A stretch of DNA of 64,000 bases from Microvelia longipes (taxonomy: Eukaryota > Arthropoda > Insecta > Hemiptera > Veliidae), in contig JACMZG010001913.1 in the NCBI GenBank assembly GCA_018340805.1, forward strand, positions 37,379,799 to 37,443,798, read 5' to 3'. The position numbers and the translations under genes were made by a program. Shown one piece after another: positions 1 through 10,298 of the stretch. The first letter of the stretch is position 1. Each line of letters begins with the position of its first letter. The notes below the pieces were generated by a model. That model saw only the letters and a program-made list of their open reading frames with translations. It did not search any database and was not told the origin of the DNA.

Positions 1-207
1 GATATAGAACTAGGAGCGATTTTATACTTCAGAGACAAGTCTTCGTTTTTGACTCCATCGTTAGAATCTTTTAATAAATTGATTTTTTCAGAAAGGGACA
101 GCGATTTCCGTATTGACATTTTAATAAACTCGATTTACAAGCAAATAAAAAGCTTCACAAACGAACTGGTCAGACCGAATACCAAATTAAAACTGAAAGA
201 TTTTTAG
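1..207 (+). pseudogene. C-terminal fragment of an ORF, possibly a Tigger/pogo transposase
   Basis: The frame is open from the window edge for 68 codons and ends at TAG 205-207. The protein is charged and mixed, not low complexity, and ends in a lysine-rich tail (KLKLKDF). The tail resembles the short basic, aromatic C-termini of CENP-B/Tigger-like transposases. About 180-310 bases downstream come several copies of a TTCGTTAYATAGA-like word and the terminal-looking GGTCCGACTGTA, which fits the end of a pogo/Tigger element. No DDE residue lies in the visible part, so the family is an inference from the tail and the downstream context. It could be another transposon or an unrelated gene. Confidence 0.3.
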
Positions 208-387
208 TTCTATGCTGTGTCAATCCTAATTTCATAGAAAATTGTAAAGAAAGAGTTCGCAAAATTAAATAAGGCAGGGCGAGAATCAATAAATAATTGT
301 TCTGGGAAATTACAGAAAAACAGAAGTGCCCCTTTTGGTCAATTCCTTGAAAGTTTGCGGGTCTTGTCTTTATCTTTATTTCTGGAA

Positions 388-520
388 ATTTTGTTCGTTA
401 TATAGAATTTTTTCGTTTAAATAGAACACTTTTAGACACAAAATTCAAGGGAAGTAAAAAATTCGTTACATAGAGACTTTCGTTGTATAGAAGTTCGTTA
501 TATGGAGGTCCGACTGTATA
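388..520 (+). repeat. Tigger/pogo-like terminal repeat region
   Basis: This stretch repeats variants of TTCGTTATATAGA (near 395, 462, 478 and 494) and closes with GGTCCGACTGTA. Tigger-type elements carry such words in their inverted termini. The matching left end would lie outside the window. Confidence 0.35.
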
Positions 521-536
521 TGTATATTATCTATAT

Positions 537-2157
537 CAGCCCTTCCCAACCCTTGGGTCGCGACCCAGATTGGGTCGCGAACGAAATTTTTTGGGTCGCC
601 AAATTTTTCTATTATTTACAATCCAAAAAATTACCAAGATTTATGTAAAAAGATTTATAAGCAAATAACAGATTTGCTTAAACGATATTATTTTAGAAAT
701 TGATAATACTTTAAACATGCGATAACAAAAGAAGCCGCGGCTAAAACATTTCTTAGAAGTCCTTTACCAACAGAGACACCCGCCTTTATCAAATTCTTGC
801 TAACTTGATGAATTGTTATACCTATGATAATACTGTGTTAAAAGTTTCTTATTACTTCTTTTAAAGGTTCGGGTTATTAAAATAATGTTCAATTATATGT
901 GAATTGGTTCTAACATACATCAATGTGGTTAATTTCGCGTACAGTTTTATAATTATAATTGTTCACCAGTTTATTTATTTTAGCGATTTCCTTTGGGAAT
1001 AAATTTCGCTCATGGAATAGGCGTCTTGGCGGAAGTCGAACTCGGACCACGAACAAATCTGTTCAGAGGTCCCTAATGACGAAAAATACGTTTCGCGAGA
1101 CTTTATATATTTCTAGACACTTTCTGTAAACACTCTCTCTTTCGAACTGATTAATATTTTTTAATCAGACTTAGTACAAAAACTCAACCCTTCGGGAGGA
1201 CAGGTTTTCAACCCTATTGAAAACCAGTTTTTGTGACGTCATTAAGCCGTTTGCTGAATCAACGAAATTTTTATAAATCGCCAAATTTAAGGGTTAATAT
1301 TTTTCACCGCAAAAAAGGTCAATAGTTATGTTTTTTTAAGATGCTGAATCAACTTGAACCGGTCCGAAGTCGATACACCACTCTAAGTGACCAAAAAATC
1401 GAAAAAATCATTGTAAATTACCGAAAACAAATTTTAGCGTCAATAAAAAATTAATTTCGAGTAGGGTGTCGTTTCTCTGAATTTTGGGCGCTGAATCAAA
1501 TGAAACCGGTCCGAAGTCAAATACCACTCTAAGTTACTAAAAAGTCGAAAAAACCTAAAAAATGATCGAAAACCAAATTACGGTCATTGAAAATTTAAAT
1601 TTCGATAGTAGGTTGTCGTTTCCATGTTTTTTGGGCCTCTGAGTTGAATGGTAATACGAACACTCAAATCAGGGTACCTGGGAGCAAATACTAAAAATGC
1701 GCTAAAACCCTTTAAGGATAACTGACTAAGCTTAAAGATAAGTTACTAAAGCTTTCAACTTGTGCAATAATAGTGCGTACTTCTCATTTTAGAGGCATAG
1801 TTTGTTATACCAACTGGATAATTATGCGCATTTTCCTTTGAAAATACAGACAAAATGAGTTACGAGCAGTGCTAATTTTTATATTTAATTTAATTTTTAA
1901 TTTTTTTAATTTTTTGATATTTTAATTATTATAAATAATAAATTTTTTTTGAACTCCAATTAGTGTGTAGTTTCTATTTAAGTATTAAAAACCTCATGAA
2001 AATTAGGATTTGACGATGTATGTAGGGTCATAACTAGTTCGGCAATAATAAAACGCCTGCAATTTTCAGGTTATGCAAAATAAATTTCATTTGGGTCGCC
2101 AAACTTTAGAAAGTAAATTATAGGGTCGCGTTTCTGAAAAGGTTTGGAAAACAGCTG
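537..2157. mobile_element. Non-autonomous hAT element with 8-bp TSD
   Basis: The element starts CAGCCCTTCCCAACCCTTGG and ends in an imperfect inverted version closing with ACAGCTG. Both termini contain the GGGTCGCG word typical of hAT/Charlie ends. It is flanked by the perfect 8-bp direct repeat ATCTATAT (529-536 and 2158-2165), the TSD length expected for hAT. No transposase ORF is visible in its 1,621 bp. The middle (about 980-1860) belongs to a second repeat family that recurs in inverted orientation at 9,840-11,800, so the element has captured or been invaded by it. Confidence 0.85.
980..1860 (+). repeat. Repeat family shared with 9.8-11.8 kb, inside the hAT element
   Basis: Distinctive words include GTCATTAGGGACC (reverse), TTTTTGTGACGTCATTAAG and several GAAACCGGTCCGAAGTC-type blocks. 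They recur in reverse orientation near 10,540-11,800, and part recurs at 25,140-25,260. It includes two tandem blocks of about 130 bp (1,340-1,490 and 1,480-1,620). It has no coding capacity. Confidence 0.6.
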
Positions 2158-2159
2158 AT

Positions 2160-2280
2160 CTATATTATGTATAATGTATATATTATTATGTATAAGTATA
2201 TTATGTATATGTTAATTTACTATTATGTAAAAGTATATATTATGTATAATGTATATAATATTTAACATGAAAGTATATAA
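2160..2280. repeat. Degenerate ATTATGTATA microsatellite
   Basis: Imperfect tandem repeats of a TATTATGTATAA-like unit immediately follow the hAT element. Confidence 0.6.
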
Positions 2281-2401
2281 ATAGTGAGACGTGATATAAA
2301 TAATTTTTAGTTCCTGAAATATGTTTTTGAAATATTATGTAAATAGTGTTCACAAACAAGCTATATTTTAACGATCGCAAGCTTCTTGCTTATTTATTTA
2401 G

Positions 2402-2980
2402 GATCACCCGTGGTGTAGTGTTATGGTACGCGGCCAATACACAGAATGAATGAACTTTAAACTCTGAGTTATTTAGTCATGGGTTCAATCCCAGCAGGCC
2501 TTGGCATTTTTATGAGAGGGATACAAATTCTGCGTACCACGTCCTACAGAAGGGACGTAAAGCCGGTGGTCTCGAGCCTTGTGTTGTCAGGTACTCGTTT
2601 AAACCTCTTACCCTAAATGAAACTAGGTATAGGCAAAATTTAGGACTCTGATTGTAGAGACATTATAATACTACAGTGTGTCTGCCTTGATGTTTAAAGT
2701 GTATGAAGGTTTGGTTTAACAGCGAGGTCACGTGTTGTTCCTAGTTTTTACTGGACTATAAGAGTCAGTGAAAATACGTATGATTGCTTGAAAAGCAGAG
2801 AGGAACCATAGAAATTCACGGCTCTTCTGTCTAGATATAGATGAAATATACCTACACTTAAAATTAAAAGGAGTAGAACACTATCTTAGGGAGCTGGCAA
2901 AAAGGGCCCAACAACGTGGCCTACTTGCCTGGTAGTTACAACCACTCTCCCCATTATAACTACTACTACTACTATTTACA
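2402..2980 (+). mobile_element. tRNA-derived SINE, family S1, forward copy
   Basis: The head resembles a tRNA, with a box-A-like segment at 2,408-2,435 (GTGGTGTAGTG...) and a perfect box B GGTTCAATCCC at 2,482-2,492. A roughly 480-bp body follows, ending in a (TAC/TACT)n tail near 2,955-2,975. A diverged copy lies in reverse at 3,795-4,377. It is not a functional tRNA gene because no complete cloverleaf or anticodon arm is conserved between the copies. Confidence 0.7.
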
Positions 2981-3794
2981 ATATATATGCATAGAAATAA
3001 TAAATAACTACTTCGATTTTCGCGTATTTCTCAATTTAAACTCAATTAAAATATTTCGAAAATTTTCAAACGCCTTTTCAAAAATAGAGTGCTCCGTTTT
3101 GTCTTCCAAGTCACCAATTAAAAGATGAAAGAAGAATGCCAATACAGTCAATAATTTCACAAAATTATTAATGGTATTTTTGAACATTAATTGACACCTG
3201 TGGGTGTCGACTTACACGGAGTGGGGACCATTTTTGATTTATCTTGAACCATTAATGCTTTATCTATAATTTAATTTTGACGAAGCTAAAGTACCACCCT
3301 GTATGTAATAGAACTGTTACATTTGTGAAGAAGCATATATTGTCTGTCGAATTTAGAATGTAATTGAGTTTTACCATGAAAATGTATCTATCTATTGCTT
3401 AATTGAAAATTTTAAGTAGCTTTACTTGGAGTCTGCTCCAATTTGATTACGTCTGTTTCATTTGTCTCTCTGAGGTTTGTTAGTTTAGCTGGTTCTTGTA
3501 TTAAATCTTGTTAATCAAATTTATTCGACATTCTAATCAATTTTGTAAATACATTTTAAATTACAATAAATGTAAGGTTTAATTAAATCAGAGTAAAATT
3601 TAAAATCAAATTAACGCTCGGTGGTTTTTAATCGATGAATACTTAAAAATCAATTAATACGAATTAATTAATTCAAAAATACTCTGTCAGACATGGTACC
3701 AAACAATGAAATACGATTCTGTATTTCTGCAAGATAACTGTATTTATTTGAAAAATTATCAATTTCAAATGCATTATTCAGAGTTTTTGAAGTG
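2981..3794. other. AT-rich spacer between the two S1 SINEs
   Basis: No gene or repeat structure is recognised. The sequence is AT-rich with short open frames only. It may be the original genomic DNA separating two oppositely oriented insertions. Confidence 0.5.
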
Positions 3795-4377
3795 TCAATA
3801 AAGTTGATAATAATAGTAGTAGTAGTAATAGTAATATGGGGGAATGGTATAGTAACTACCAGGCAAGTAGGCCTCGTTGTTGGGTCCTTTTTGCTAGCTC
3901 CCTAAGATAGTGTTCTACTCCTTTTAATTTCAAGTGTAGGTATATTTCATCTAATCTAGACAGAAGAGCCGTGAATTTCTATGGTTCCTCTCATGCTTTT
4001 TCAAGCAATCATACATATTTTCACTGACTCTTATAGTCAAGTGAAAACTGGGAACAACACGCGCTCTCACTGTTAAACCAAACCTCCACACACTTTATTT
4101 CTACAGGTAGAAACAGTATAGCATTTTAATGAATCTACAATGAGGGTCCTAAATTTTGCCTATACCCAGTTTCATTTAAAATAAGGGATCTTTAACGAGT
4201 ACCTGATAACGAACAGGCTCGAAACCACCGGCTTTACGTACCTTCTGAAAGACGTGGTACGCAGAATTTGTATCCCTCTCATAAAAATCCTAGAGACCCG
4301 TGCTGGGATTGAACCCATGATTAAAGTGCATTCATTCTGTGTATTAGCCGCGTACCTTAACCACTACACCACGGGTG
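3795..4377 (-). mobile_element. tRNA-derived SINE, family S1, reverse copy
   Basis: This is the reverse complement of the 2,402 copy at roughly 80-90 percent identity by eye. It runs from the trinucleotide tail (TAG/TAGTAG, about 3,808-3,835) to the tRNA-like head ending ACCACGGGTGG near 4,376. Box B is seen as GGGATTGAACC at 4,304-4,314 on the + strand. Together the pair makes a long interrupted inverted repeat. Confidence 0.7.
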
Positions 4378-4556
4378 GACTCTTAAGTTGATAACAATCA
4401 GAAACTGTAATAATTACCGCATCTTACTTCACTTGGAAGATTGGAAAAACCGTTGGCACGAGTGTATAATATCTCATGGGAATGAGATTGAGCACAAGTG
4501 GAGTCATTCGTACTAGGAAATGAAGAAAAGAGTCTCTCCACAAAAATAATAGTTTA

Positions 4557-4602
4557 TTGGCATAGCGCTTTCAACCTAACATGAGGTCATCATCAGTGCC
4601 AT
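4557..4602 (-). ncRNA. Hammerhead-like ribozyme motif, class A (copy A1)
   Basis: On the - strand the order is TGGCA, CTGATGA, a hairpin (GACCT/AGGTT), GAAA, GCGCTA, TGCCA. Stem I (TGGCA/TGCCA) is a perfect 5 bp. Stem III is minimal (AGC/GCT with no loop). The cleavage triplet would be CTA. One extra U sits between CTGATGA and stem II, as in all class A copies. Ultra-short stem III hammerheads are known from Penelope-like elements. Activity is not demonstrated. Confidence 0.6.
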
Positions 4603-4779
4603 AAAAAAAATGAAGATGAAAGTTAGAAATACATAAAACTATTTTCTTTTCCAAGATGATAACACTCGATGAGTCGAGTATGACTCACCGAGTAGTTACG
4701 TATAAAAACGTACTAGATAAAATCCACCACGTGACGTATTTCCACTCACAGGTGAGATAGAGTTGAATTAAAAGACATG

Positions 4780-5270
4780 GCGATTGTAAAGAACAGGGTG
4801 TTTAAAAACCTTCCCCTTGAGGTTAATACCAGGCAACAGGTTAGTATTGTTCTGTTGTCTATTGTTTAAGAACCTAACACAAGTATTATCAATGAAACCC
4901 TATGGAACATGCTTTCAATTCAAACAGTCATGACTTTGCTTTTATTTATCACTATCCGGTTCATAGAGATATATTACTAGAGGAGGCATACTCTATCAAA
5001 ATACATTGAGTCTAAAAGCATTTTTAGGACTCTGTGTAACATAACTGTAACCTTCTCCAATAGTAGGTGACAATTATATTACGTTAATTATTGTCAGATC
5101 TCCACGTACTGTTTGTGTTTGATTCGTACTATAACTGGTCTATTATTTAGTTTACTGTAAATTTGTACTGTTAATTTTATTTTATTTAGTAATCAAAGGT
5201 GTTCAGGTTATTATTTTCAATGTTTCAAAATTAAACCAATTTAAATAATAATTTTAACTCTTTTGTAATA
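4780..5270. repeat. Dispersed repeat also found near 29.74-30.2 kb
   Basis: The blocks TCATAGAGATA-ATTACTAGA, GGACTCTGTGTAAC and CAGGTTATTATTTTCAATG have clear counterparts in the same order at 29,740-30,200. The family is unknown. Confidence 0.5.
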
Positions 5271-5336
5271 AGGAAAAATGAGTTGTGGAGTTTCAAGTAA
5301 TGAAATAAAACAGAGTCTCTCCACTAATGATATATA

Positions 5337-5385
5337 GTTGACATAGCCAGCTTTCAATCTTAACAGATCATCATCAGTGCCGGCG
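5337..5385 (-). ncRNA. Hammerhead-like motif A2 at left end of the giant palindrome
   Basis: The - strand order is CCGGCA, CTGATGA, a stem II hairpin (GATCT/AGATT), GAAA, GCTGGCTA, TGTC. Stem III is AGC/GCT, the cleavage triplet CTA, and stem I is GGCA/TGTC with a G.U pair. It faces outward from the element. Confidence 0.6.
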
Positions 5386-5449
5386 AGCAGCGAAGAAAAG
5401 AGTTAGGAGACAGCGGTTAAAATAGGAACCGCTAGTAGGGGCAAAAGGC

Positions 5450-5575
5450 CGATTCTGGAGCCTCCTCCTCCACCTCCTCCTCCGCCACCACCTCCTTCCT
5501 CCTCCACCTACCTCCTCCTCCTCCCCTCACCACCTCCTCCTCCTCAACCATCTCTTTTAGCCCCCCCCCTTTGTT
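5450..5575. repeat. Pyrimidine (CCT)n tract in left arm
   Basis: Nearly uninterrupted CCTCCTCC/CCACC runs lie on this strand and mirror the purine tract at 9,310-9,425 in the right arm. Mirror-symmetric purine-pyrimidine DNA of this kind can form triplexes. Open frames here are low-complexity artefacts. Confidence 0.8.
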
Positions 5576-6234
5576 TGCATAGTGTAATAACAGTAACAAA
5601 AAATGCTTTGCATAAAAAATAAATAGGTCCAAAGGCAGATGCAGGATGATTTTAGTATGATCTAGTAGACCAGACCACCCTAGATTATCAAGTGTCTCTC
5701 TTAGTAAAAAGCCTTCCCACCACGTCAAGGTGGAGACACATCGGAAGGTGTACAGTGCCCGTCCTCGCACTGTACTATGGCGACCATTCCTCTTAAAAAA
5801 ATATCGCCTCTATATATTTTTTTGTATTTTTTATATTTTTAATTTTTTTTTTTTTGCATTTTTTATATTTTTTTTCTAACGTATTTACAATTACACTACA
5901 TCTCTTTAGCGCCATATAGGTTTACGGACGCTATGCCACGCCAGGACGCTCTGTGGGTTTACGGGTCGCTATGCCACGCCAGGGACCCTCTATGGGTTTA
6001 GGGACGCTATGCCACGCCAGGGACCCAATTATGGCACGCTTCGCCATACTAGAGTTCCATCTCGTATTTGCGGCAGCTGTTGAGACGTGAGTGTAAGGCT
6101 ATTTAACATATGATTAAACTCTAAGAATAAACTCGAAAATAAATCCCCACAAATGAAACTCACGTGCTACACATGAAACCGGTAGAAAATTATGGTCAAC
6201 CGAGTAAAGGTCCGTTTACAAGCTATTTATACAA

Positions 6235-7037
6235 ACTCCATACGGCTATAGTATAGGCTCCAAATGGCTCCTACTCGGCTCTAAATGGTCATATAGCTCC
6301 ATCTAATGGCTCGATATAGCTCCAAATGGCTCTAATAGGCTCCAAGCGCTTCTAATGGCTCATATTGCTCCAACATGGCTCAACCTGGCTCTAAATGGCT
6401 TATAAAACGCTCTAAATGGCTCCGATATAGCTCCAAATGGCTCACATAGGCTCCAAAGCGCTCTAAATGGCTCATATTGGCTCTAACATGACTCAACCCT
6501 GGCTCAATCGGCTCCTACTCGGCTCTAAATGGTTCATATAGGCTCCAAAATGCTCATATTGCTCCAAAGCGGCTCTAAATGGCTCATATAGGCTCTCGAA
6601 GCTCATATTGGCTCATAAAAATGGCTCAATACAAATGGCTCACATAGGCTCCAAAGCGCTCTAATTGCTCATATAGGCTCCAAATGGCTCTAGATGGCTC
6701 CGATGTAGGCTCCAAATGGCTCATATTGGCTCCAACACGGCTCTAAATGGCTCCGATATAGCTCCAAATGGCTCACATAGGCTCCAAAGCGGCTCTATTG
6801 GCTCATATAGGCTCCACACGGCTCTAGATGGCTCCAACATGGCTCAACCCTGGCCCATATAGGCTCCAAATGGCTCATATAGGCTCCTACTCGGCTCTAA
6901 ATGGCTCATATTGGCTCCTACTTGGCTCCAAATGGCTCATATAGGCTCTAATTGGCTCATATAGGCTCCAACACGACTCCAAAGTGGCTCTAAATGGCTC
7001 CACAGCGGCTCAAATAGGCTCCAACCCAACTCATATA
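6235..7037. repeat. GGCTCC-type minisatellite, left arm
   Basis: About 0.8 kb of irregular 20-24-bp units is built from GGCTCATATAGGCTCCAAAT and TCTAAATGGCTC words. The right arm (7,781-8,625) carries the complement. Confidence 0.85.
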
Positions 7038-7039
7038 AA

Positions 7040-7550
7040 TGTAATGCAACCCTTATTTGGACCAGAAAGACTTCGCTTAGGGTACATGGACACCGACAGC
7101 TATATTTACGAGATAAAATGTCAAGATTTATACGCAGAGTTGGAGAAAATAAAGATGAACTAGATACTTCAGATCTGGACAAACACATCCTTTGTACTCT
7201 CTTGTAAATAAGAAAGTTGTTGGTAAATTCAAAGACGAAGCTAAAGGAAGCGATAAAAACTCTACGTTGGCATCAAAGCTAAAGTCTACATGATTGAGAA
7301 AGAAGACGGAATCAAAAGAAGATTAAAGGCGTTCAGACAGCTGTAGTTAAGAATGTTATAACGCTAAGAATGTTATAAGACTTTTTAGACAGTGCGAAAA
7401 ACAAAAAGACCCTTAGGACCCCTGTTAGGCAAATCCGATCCAAAGAACATATTCTTAGGTCAATTGAAGTTAACAAATTAGCTTAACACCTTCGACGATA
7501 AAAGAATCGTTATGCCGGACGGTATAAGTACTAGGGCTATAGGGTATAAA
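7040..7550 (+). pseudogene. Decayed protein-primed DNA polymerase B (C-terminal part)
   Basis: On the + strand, three separated frames carry hallmarks of the viral/organellar type B DNA polymerase palm and thumb. They are a YMDTDS motif (7,083-7,100) matching the YxDTDS motif C that supplies two catalytic aspartates, a GKFKDE block (about 7,222-7,239), and a terminal EVNK plus FDDKR...DGIST block (about 7,466-7,530) ending at TAG near 7,550. Stops and frame changes separate the blocks, so it cannot make a polymerase. This C-terminal signature is shared by Polinton/Maverick elements, adintoviruses, bidnaviruses and linear plasmids. The N-terminal exonuclease part is missing. Its position exactly between the two arms suggests the element once carried its own replicase, or that recombination trapped a fragment. 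Confidence 0.75.
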
Positions 7551-7780
7551 GAATAGGTTTATTTTATATGTTTGACATTTCATTTTTTGTTGTTTTATTT
7601 AGTTTATAAATATGTAGTTAATTTAAAAAGTATTCATTTTTAAAGTATTTTTTACAGACGATATACAAGTTTTCATTTAGTTTATAAATATGTACTTGTT
7701 AGGTTAAAGAGGTTCTAATTTACTATTGTATTAAAATAAAAAAATTAAAAAAAAAATATAATAGAGCCGGTGTTGAAGCT
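7551..7780. other. AT-rich spacer after the polymerase relic
   Basis: It contains two copies of a TTTAGTTTATAAATATGTA word (about 7,600 and 7,678) and ends in an A-rich run before the right arm. No coding signal is seen. Confidence 0.5.
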
Positions 7781-8625
7781 TATATGAGTTGGGTTGGAGC
7801 CTATTTGAGCCGCTGTGGAGCCATTTAGAGCCACTTTGGAGTCGTGTTGGAGCCTTATATGAGCCAATTAGAGCCTATATGAGCCATTTGAGCCAAGTAG
7901 GAGCCAATATGAGCCATTAGAGCCGAGTAGGAGCCTATATGAGCCATTTGGAGCCTATATGGGCCAGGGTTGAGCCATGTTGGAGCCATCTAGAGCCGGT
8001 GTGGAGCCTATATGAGCCAATTAGAGCCGCTTTGGAGCCTATGTGAGCCATTTGGAGCTATATCGGAGCCATTTAGAGCCGTGTTGGAGCCAATATGAGC
8101 CATTTGGAGCCTACATCGGAGCCATCTAGAGCCATTTGGAGCCTATATGAGCCAATTAGAGCCGCTTTGGAGCCTATGTGAGCCATTTGGAGCCGGTGTG
8201 GAGCCAATATGAGCCATTTGGAACTATATCGGAGCCAATATGAGCTATCGCAGAGCCTATATGAGCCATTTAGAGCCGCTTTGGAGCCAATATGAGCCAT
8301 TTTGGAGCCTATATGAACCATTTAGAGCGAGTAGGAGCCTATATGAGCCAGGGTTGAGTCATGTTAGAGCCAATATGAGCCATTTAGAGCCGCTTTGGAG
8401 CCTATGTGAGCCATTTGGAGCTATATCGGAGCCATTTAGAGCCGTGTTGGAGCCTATAAGAGCCATTTAGAGCCATGTTGGAGCCAATATGAGCCATTTA
8501 GAGCCGCTTTGGAGCCTATGTGAGCCATTTGGAGCTATATCGGAGCCATTTAGAGCTGTGTTGGAGCCTATATGAGCCATTTAGAGCCGAGTAGGAGCCA
8601 TTTGGAGCCTATACTATAGCCGTAT
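7781..8625. repeat. GGAGCC-type minisatellite, right arm
   Basis: Units such as GAGCCATTTGGAGCCTATAT are the complement of the left-arm array. Short open frames translating to repeated SHLEP-like strings here are by-products of the repeat, not genes. Confidence 0.85.
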
Positions 8626-9309
8626 GGAGTTTGTATAAATAGCTTGTAAACGGACCTTTACTCGGTTTGACCATAAATTTTCTACCGGTTTCATGTGTAG
8701 CCACGTGAGTTTCATTTGTGGGGATTTATTTTCGAGTTTATTCTTAGAGTTTAATCATATGTTAAATAGCCTTACACTCACGTCTCAACAGCTGCCGCAA
8801 ATACGAGATGGAACTCTAGTATGGCGAAGCGTGCCATAATTGGGTCCCTGGCGTGGCATAGCGTCCCGTAAACCCATAGAGGGTCCCTGGCGTGGCATAG
8901 CGACCCGTAAACCCACAGAGCGGTCCCTGGCGTGGCATAGCGTCCCGTAAACCTATATGGCGCTAAAGAGATGTAAGTGTAATTGTAAATACGTTAGAAA
9001 AAAAAATATAAAAAAAATGCAAAAAAAAAAAAATTAAAAATATAAAAAATACAAAAAAAAATATATAGAGGCGATATTTTTTTAAAGAGGATGGTCGCCA
9101 TAGTACAGTGCGAGGACGGGCACTGTACCCTTCCCGATGTGTCTCCACCTTGACGTGGTGGGAAGGCTTTTACTAAGAGAGACACTTTGATAATCTAGGG
9201 TGGTCTGGTCCTACTAGATCATACCTAAAATCATCCTGCATCTGCCTATTTGGACCTATTTATTTTTATGCAAAGCATATTTTTGTTACTGTTATTACAC
9301 TATGCAAAA

Positions 9310-9425
9310 CAAAGGGGGGGGGGCTATAAAGAGATGGTTGAGGAGGAGGAGGTGGTGGAGAGGAGGAGGAGGAGGTGGGTGGCGGAGGAGAGTGGTGGCG
9401 GAGGAGGAGGTGGAGGAGGAGGCTC
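9310..9425. repeat. Purine (AGG)n tract in right arm
   Basis: This is the complement of the left-arm tract at 5,450-5,575, with a G8-G9 run at its start. Confidence 0.8.
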
Positions 9426-9483
9426 CAGAATCGGCCTTTTGCCCCTACTACCGCTGTCTCCTAACTCTTTTCTTCGCTGCTCG

Positions 9484-9528
9484 CCGGCACTGATGATGAT
9501 CTGTTAAGATTGAAAGCTGGCTATGTCA
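9484..9528 (+). ncRNA. Hammerhead-like motif A3 at right end of the giant palindrome
   Basis: It carries CCGGCA, CTGATGA (9,490-9,496), stem II GATCT/AGATT, GAAA, minimal stem III AGC/GCT with TG between, triplet CTA, and stem I GGCA/TGTC. It is the mirror image of A2 and also faces outward. Confidence 0.6.
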
Positions 9529-9585
9529 AATATATATCATTAGTGGAGAGACTCTGTTTTATTTCATCTTTTGTAATAGTTAAAA

Positions 9586-10298
9586 AATTCTGGCGCGGTG
9601 GTCCGCATGTCGGGCGAATTTCCTTTGGATGCGTGTTTCCGTGCTTTTACATTATATAGTTTACAACTACTAAATAAATTATTCCGCCGCGGTGGTCCGC
9701 TGTCGGGCGAATTTCATGTAGAATGCGTGTTTTCCGTGCTAAACAATCCATTTTTTGCTTATGCAAGAACCATATCTATAGCGTGGTCCCGGTTCATGCT
9801 TTAGAACCTATGCAGTTACTCAATTGTCAAGCACTGCTCGTAACTCATTTTGTCTGTATTTTCCAAAGGAAATGCGCAGTTGATCTGCAACTGCGTGATT
9901 ACTTCACGTTGTACTTCTAAAATAAGAAGTACGCACTATTATTTGCATTAGTTTAAAGCTTGGTTACTTATCTTTAAGCTTAGTCAGTTATGTTTAAAGG
10001 TTTTAGGCGCATTTCCTTTGGAAAATACAGACAAAATGAGTTACGAGCAGTGCTTGACAATTGAGTAACTGCTTAGGTTCTAAAGCATGAACCGGGACCA
10101 CGCTATAGATATGGTTCTTGCATAAGCAAAAAATGGATTGTTAGCACGGAAACACGCATTCTACATGAAATTCGCCCGACAGCGGACCACCGCGGCGGAA
10201 TAATTTATTTAGTAGTTGTAAACTTATATAATGTAAAAAGCACGGAGACACGCATCCAAAGGAAATTCGCCCGACATGCGGACCACCGCGCCAGAATT
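9586..10298. mobile_element. Foldback element with ~290-bp terminal inverted repeats
   Basis: The left arm starts AATTCTGGCGCGGTGGTCCG and the right arm ends with its exact complement at 10,298. The arms run to about 9,877 and from about 10,005, leaving a loop of roughly 130 bp. It lies 18 bp right of the giant palindrome. No ORF is conserved on both arms, and apparent short frames are repeat by-products. Confidence 0.75.

Larger units (their letters stand above)
5300..9567. mobile_element. Giant 4.27-kb inverted-repeat element with polymerase relic
   Basis: The arms are 5,300-7,037 and 7,781-9,567, about 1.74 and 1.79 kb, near-identical apart from small indels. They enclose a 743-bp spacer. 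From outside in, each arm holds: an ATGAAATAAAACAGAGTCTC end, an outward-facing hammerhead-like motif, a (CCT/AGG)n purine-pyrimidine tract, a block of about three 50-bp repeats (GCTATGCCACGCCAGG), a unique stretch, and about 0.8 kb of a GGCTCC-type minisatellite. The spacer carries the C-terminal part of a protein-primed DNA polymerase B. Long terminal inverted repeats plus PolB recall Polinton/Maverick or adintovirus-like elements. The hammerhead ends recall Penelope-like elements. No integrase, capsid or ATPase gene remains. Confidence 0.75.

Noticed and set aside
2402..2500. tRNA gene at the SINE S1 head
   Set aside because: Only boxes A and B are tRNA-like. No consistent anticodon arm or acceptor pairing, and the segment is the head of a repeated element.
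7781..8625. Repeat protein encoded by the GGAGCC array (SHLEP-type strings)
   Set aside because: Frames appear on both strands of a minisatellite and are interrupted irregularly, with no start context.
9250..9507. Small ORFs over the purine tract
   Set aside because: They are low complexity, and equivalent frames arise in the mirrored left arm.
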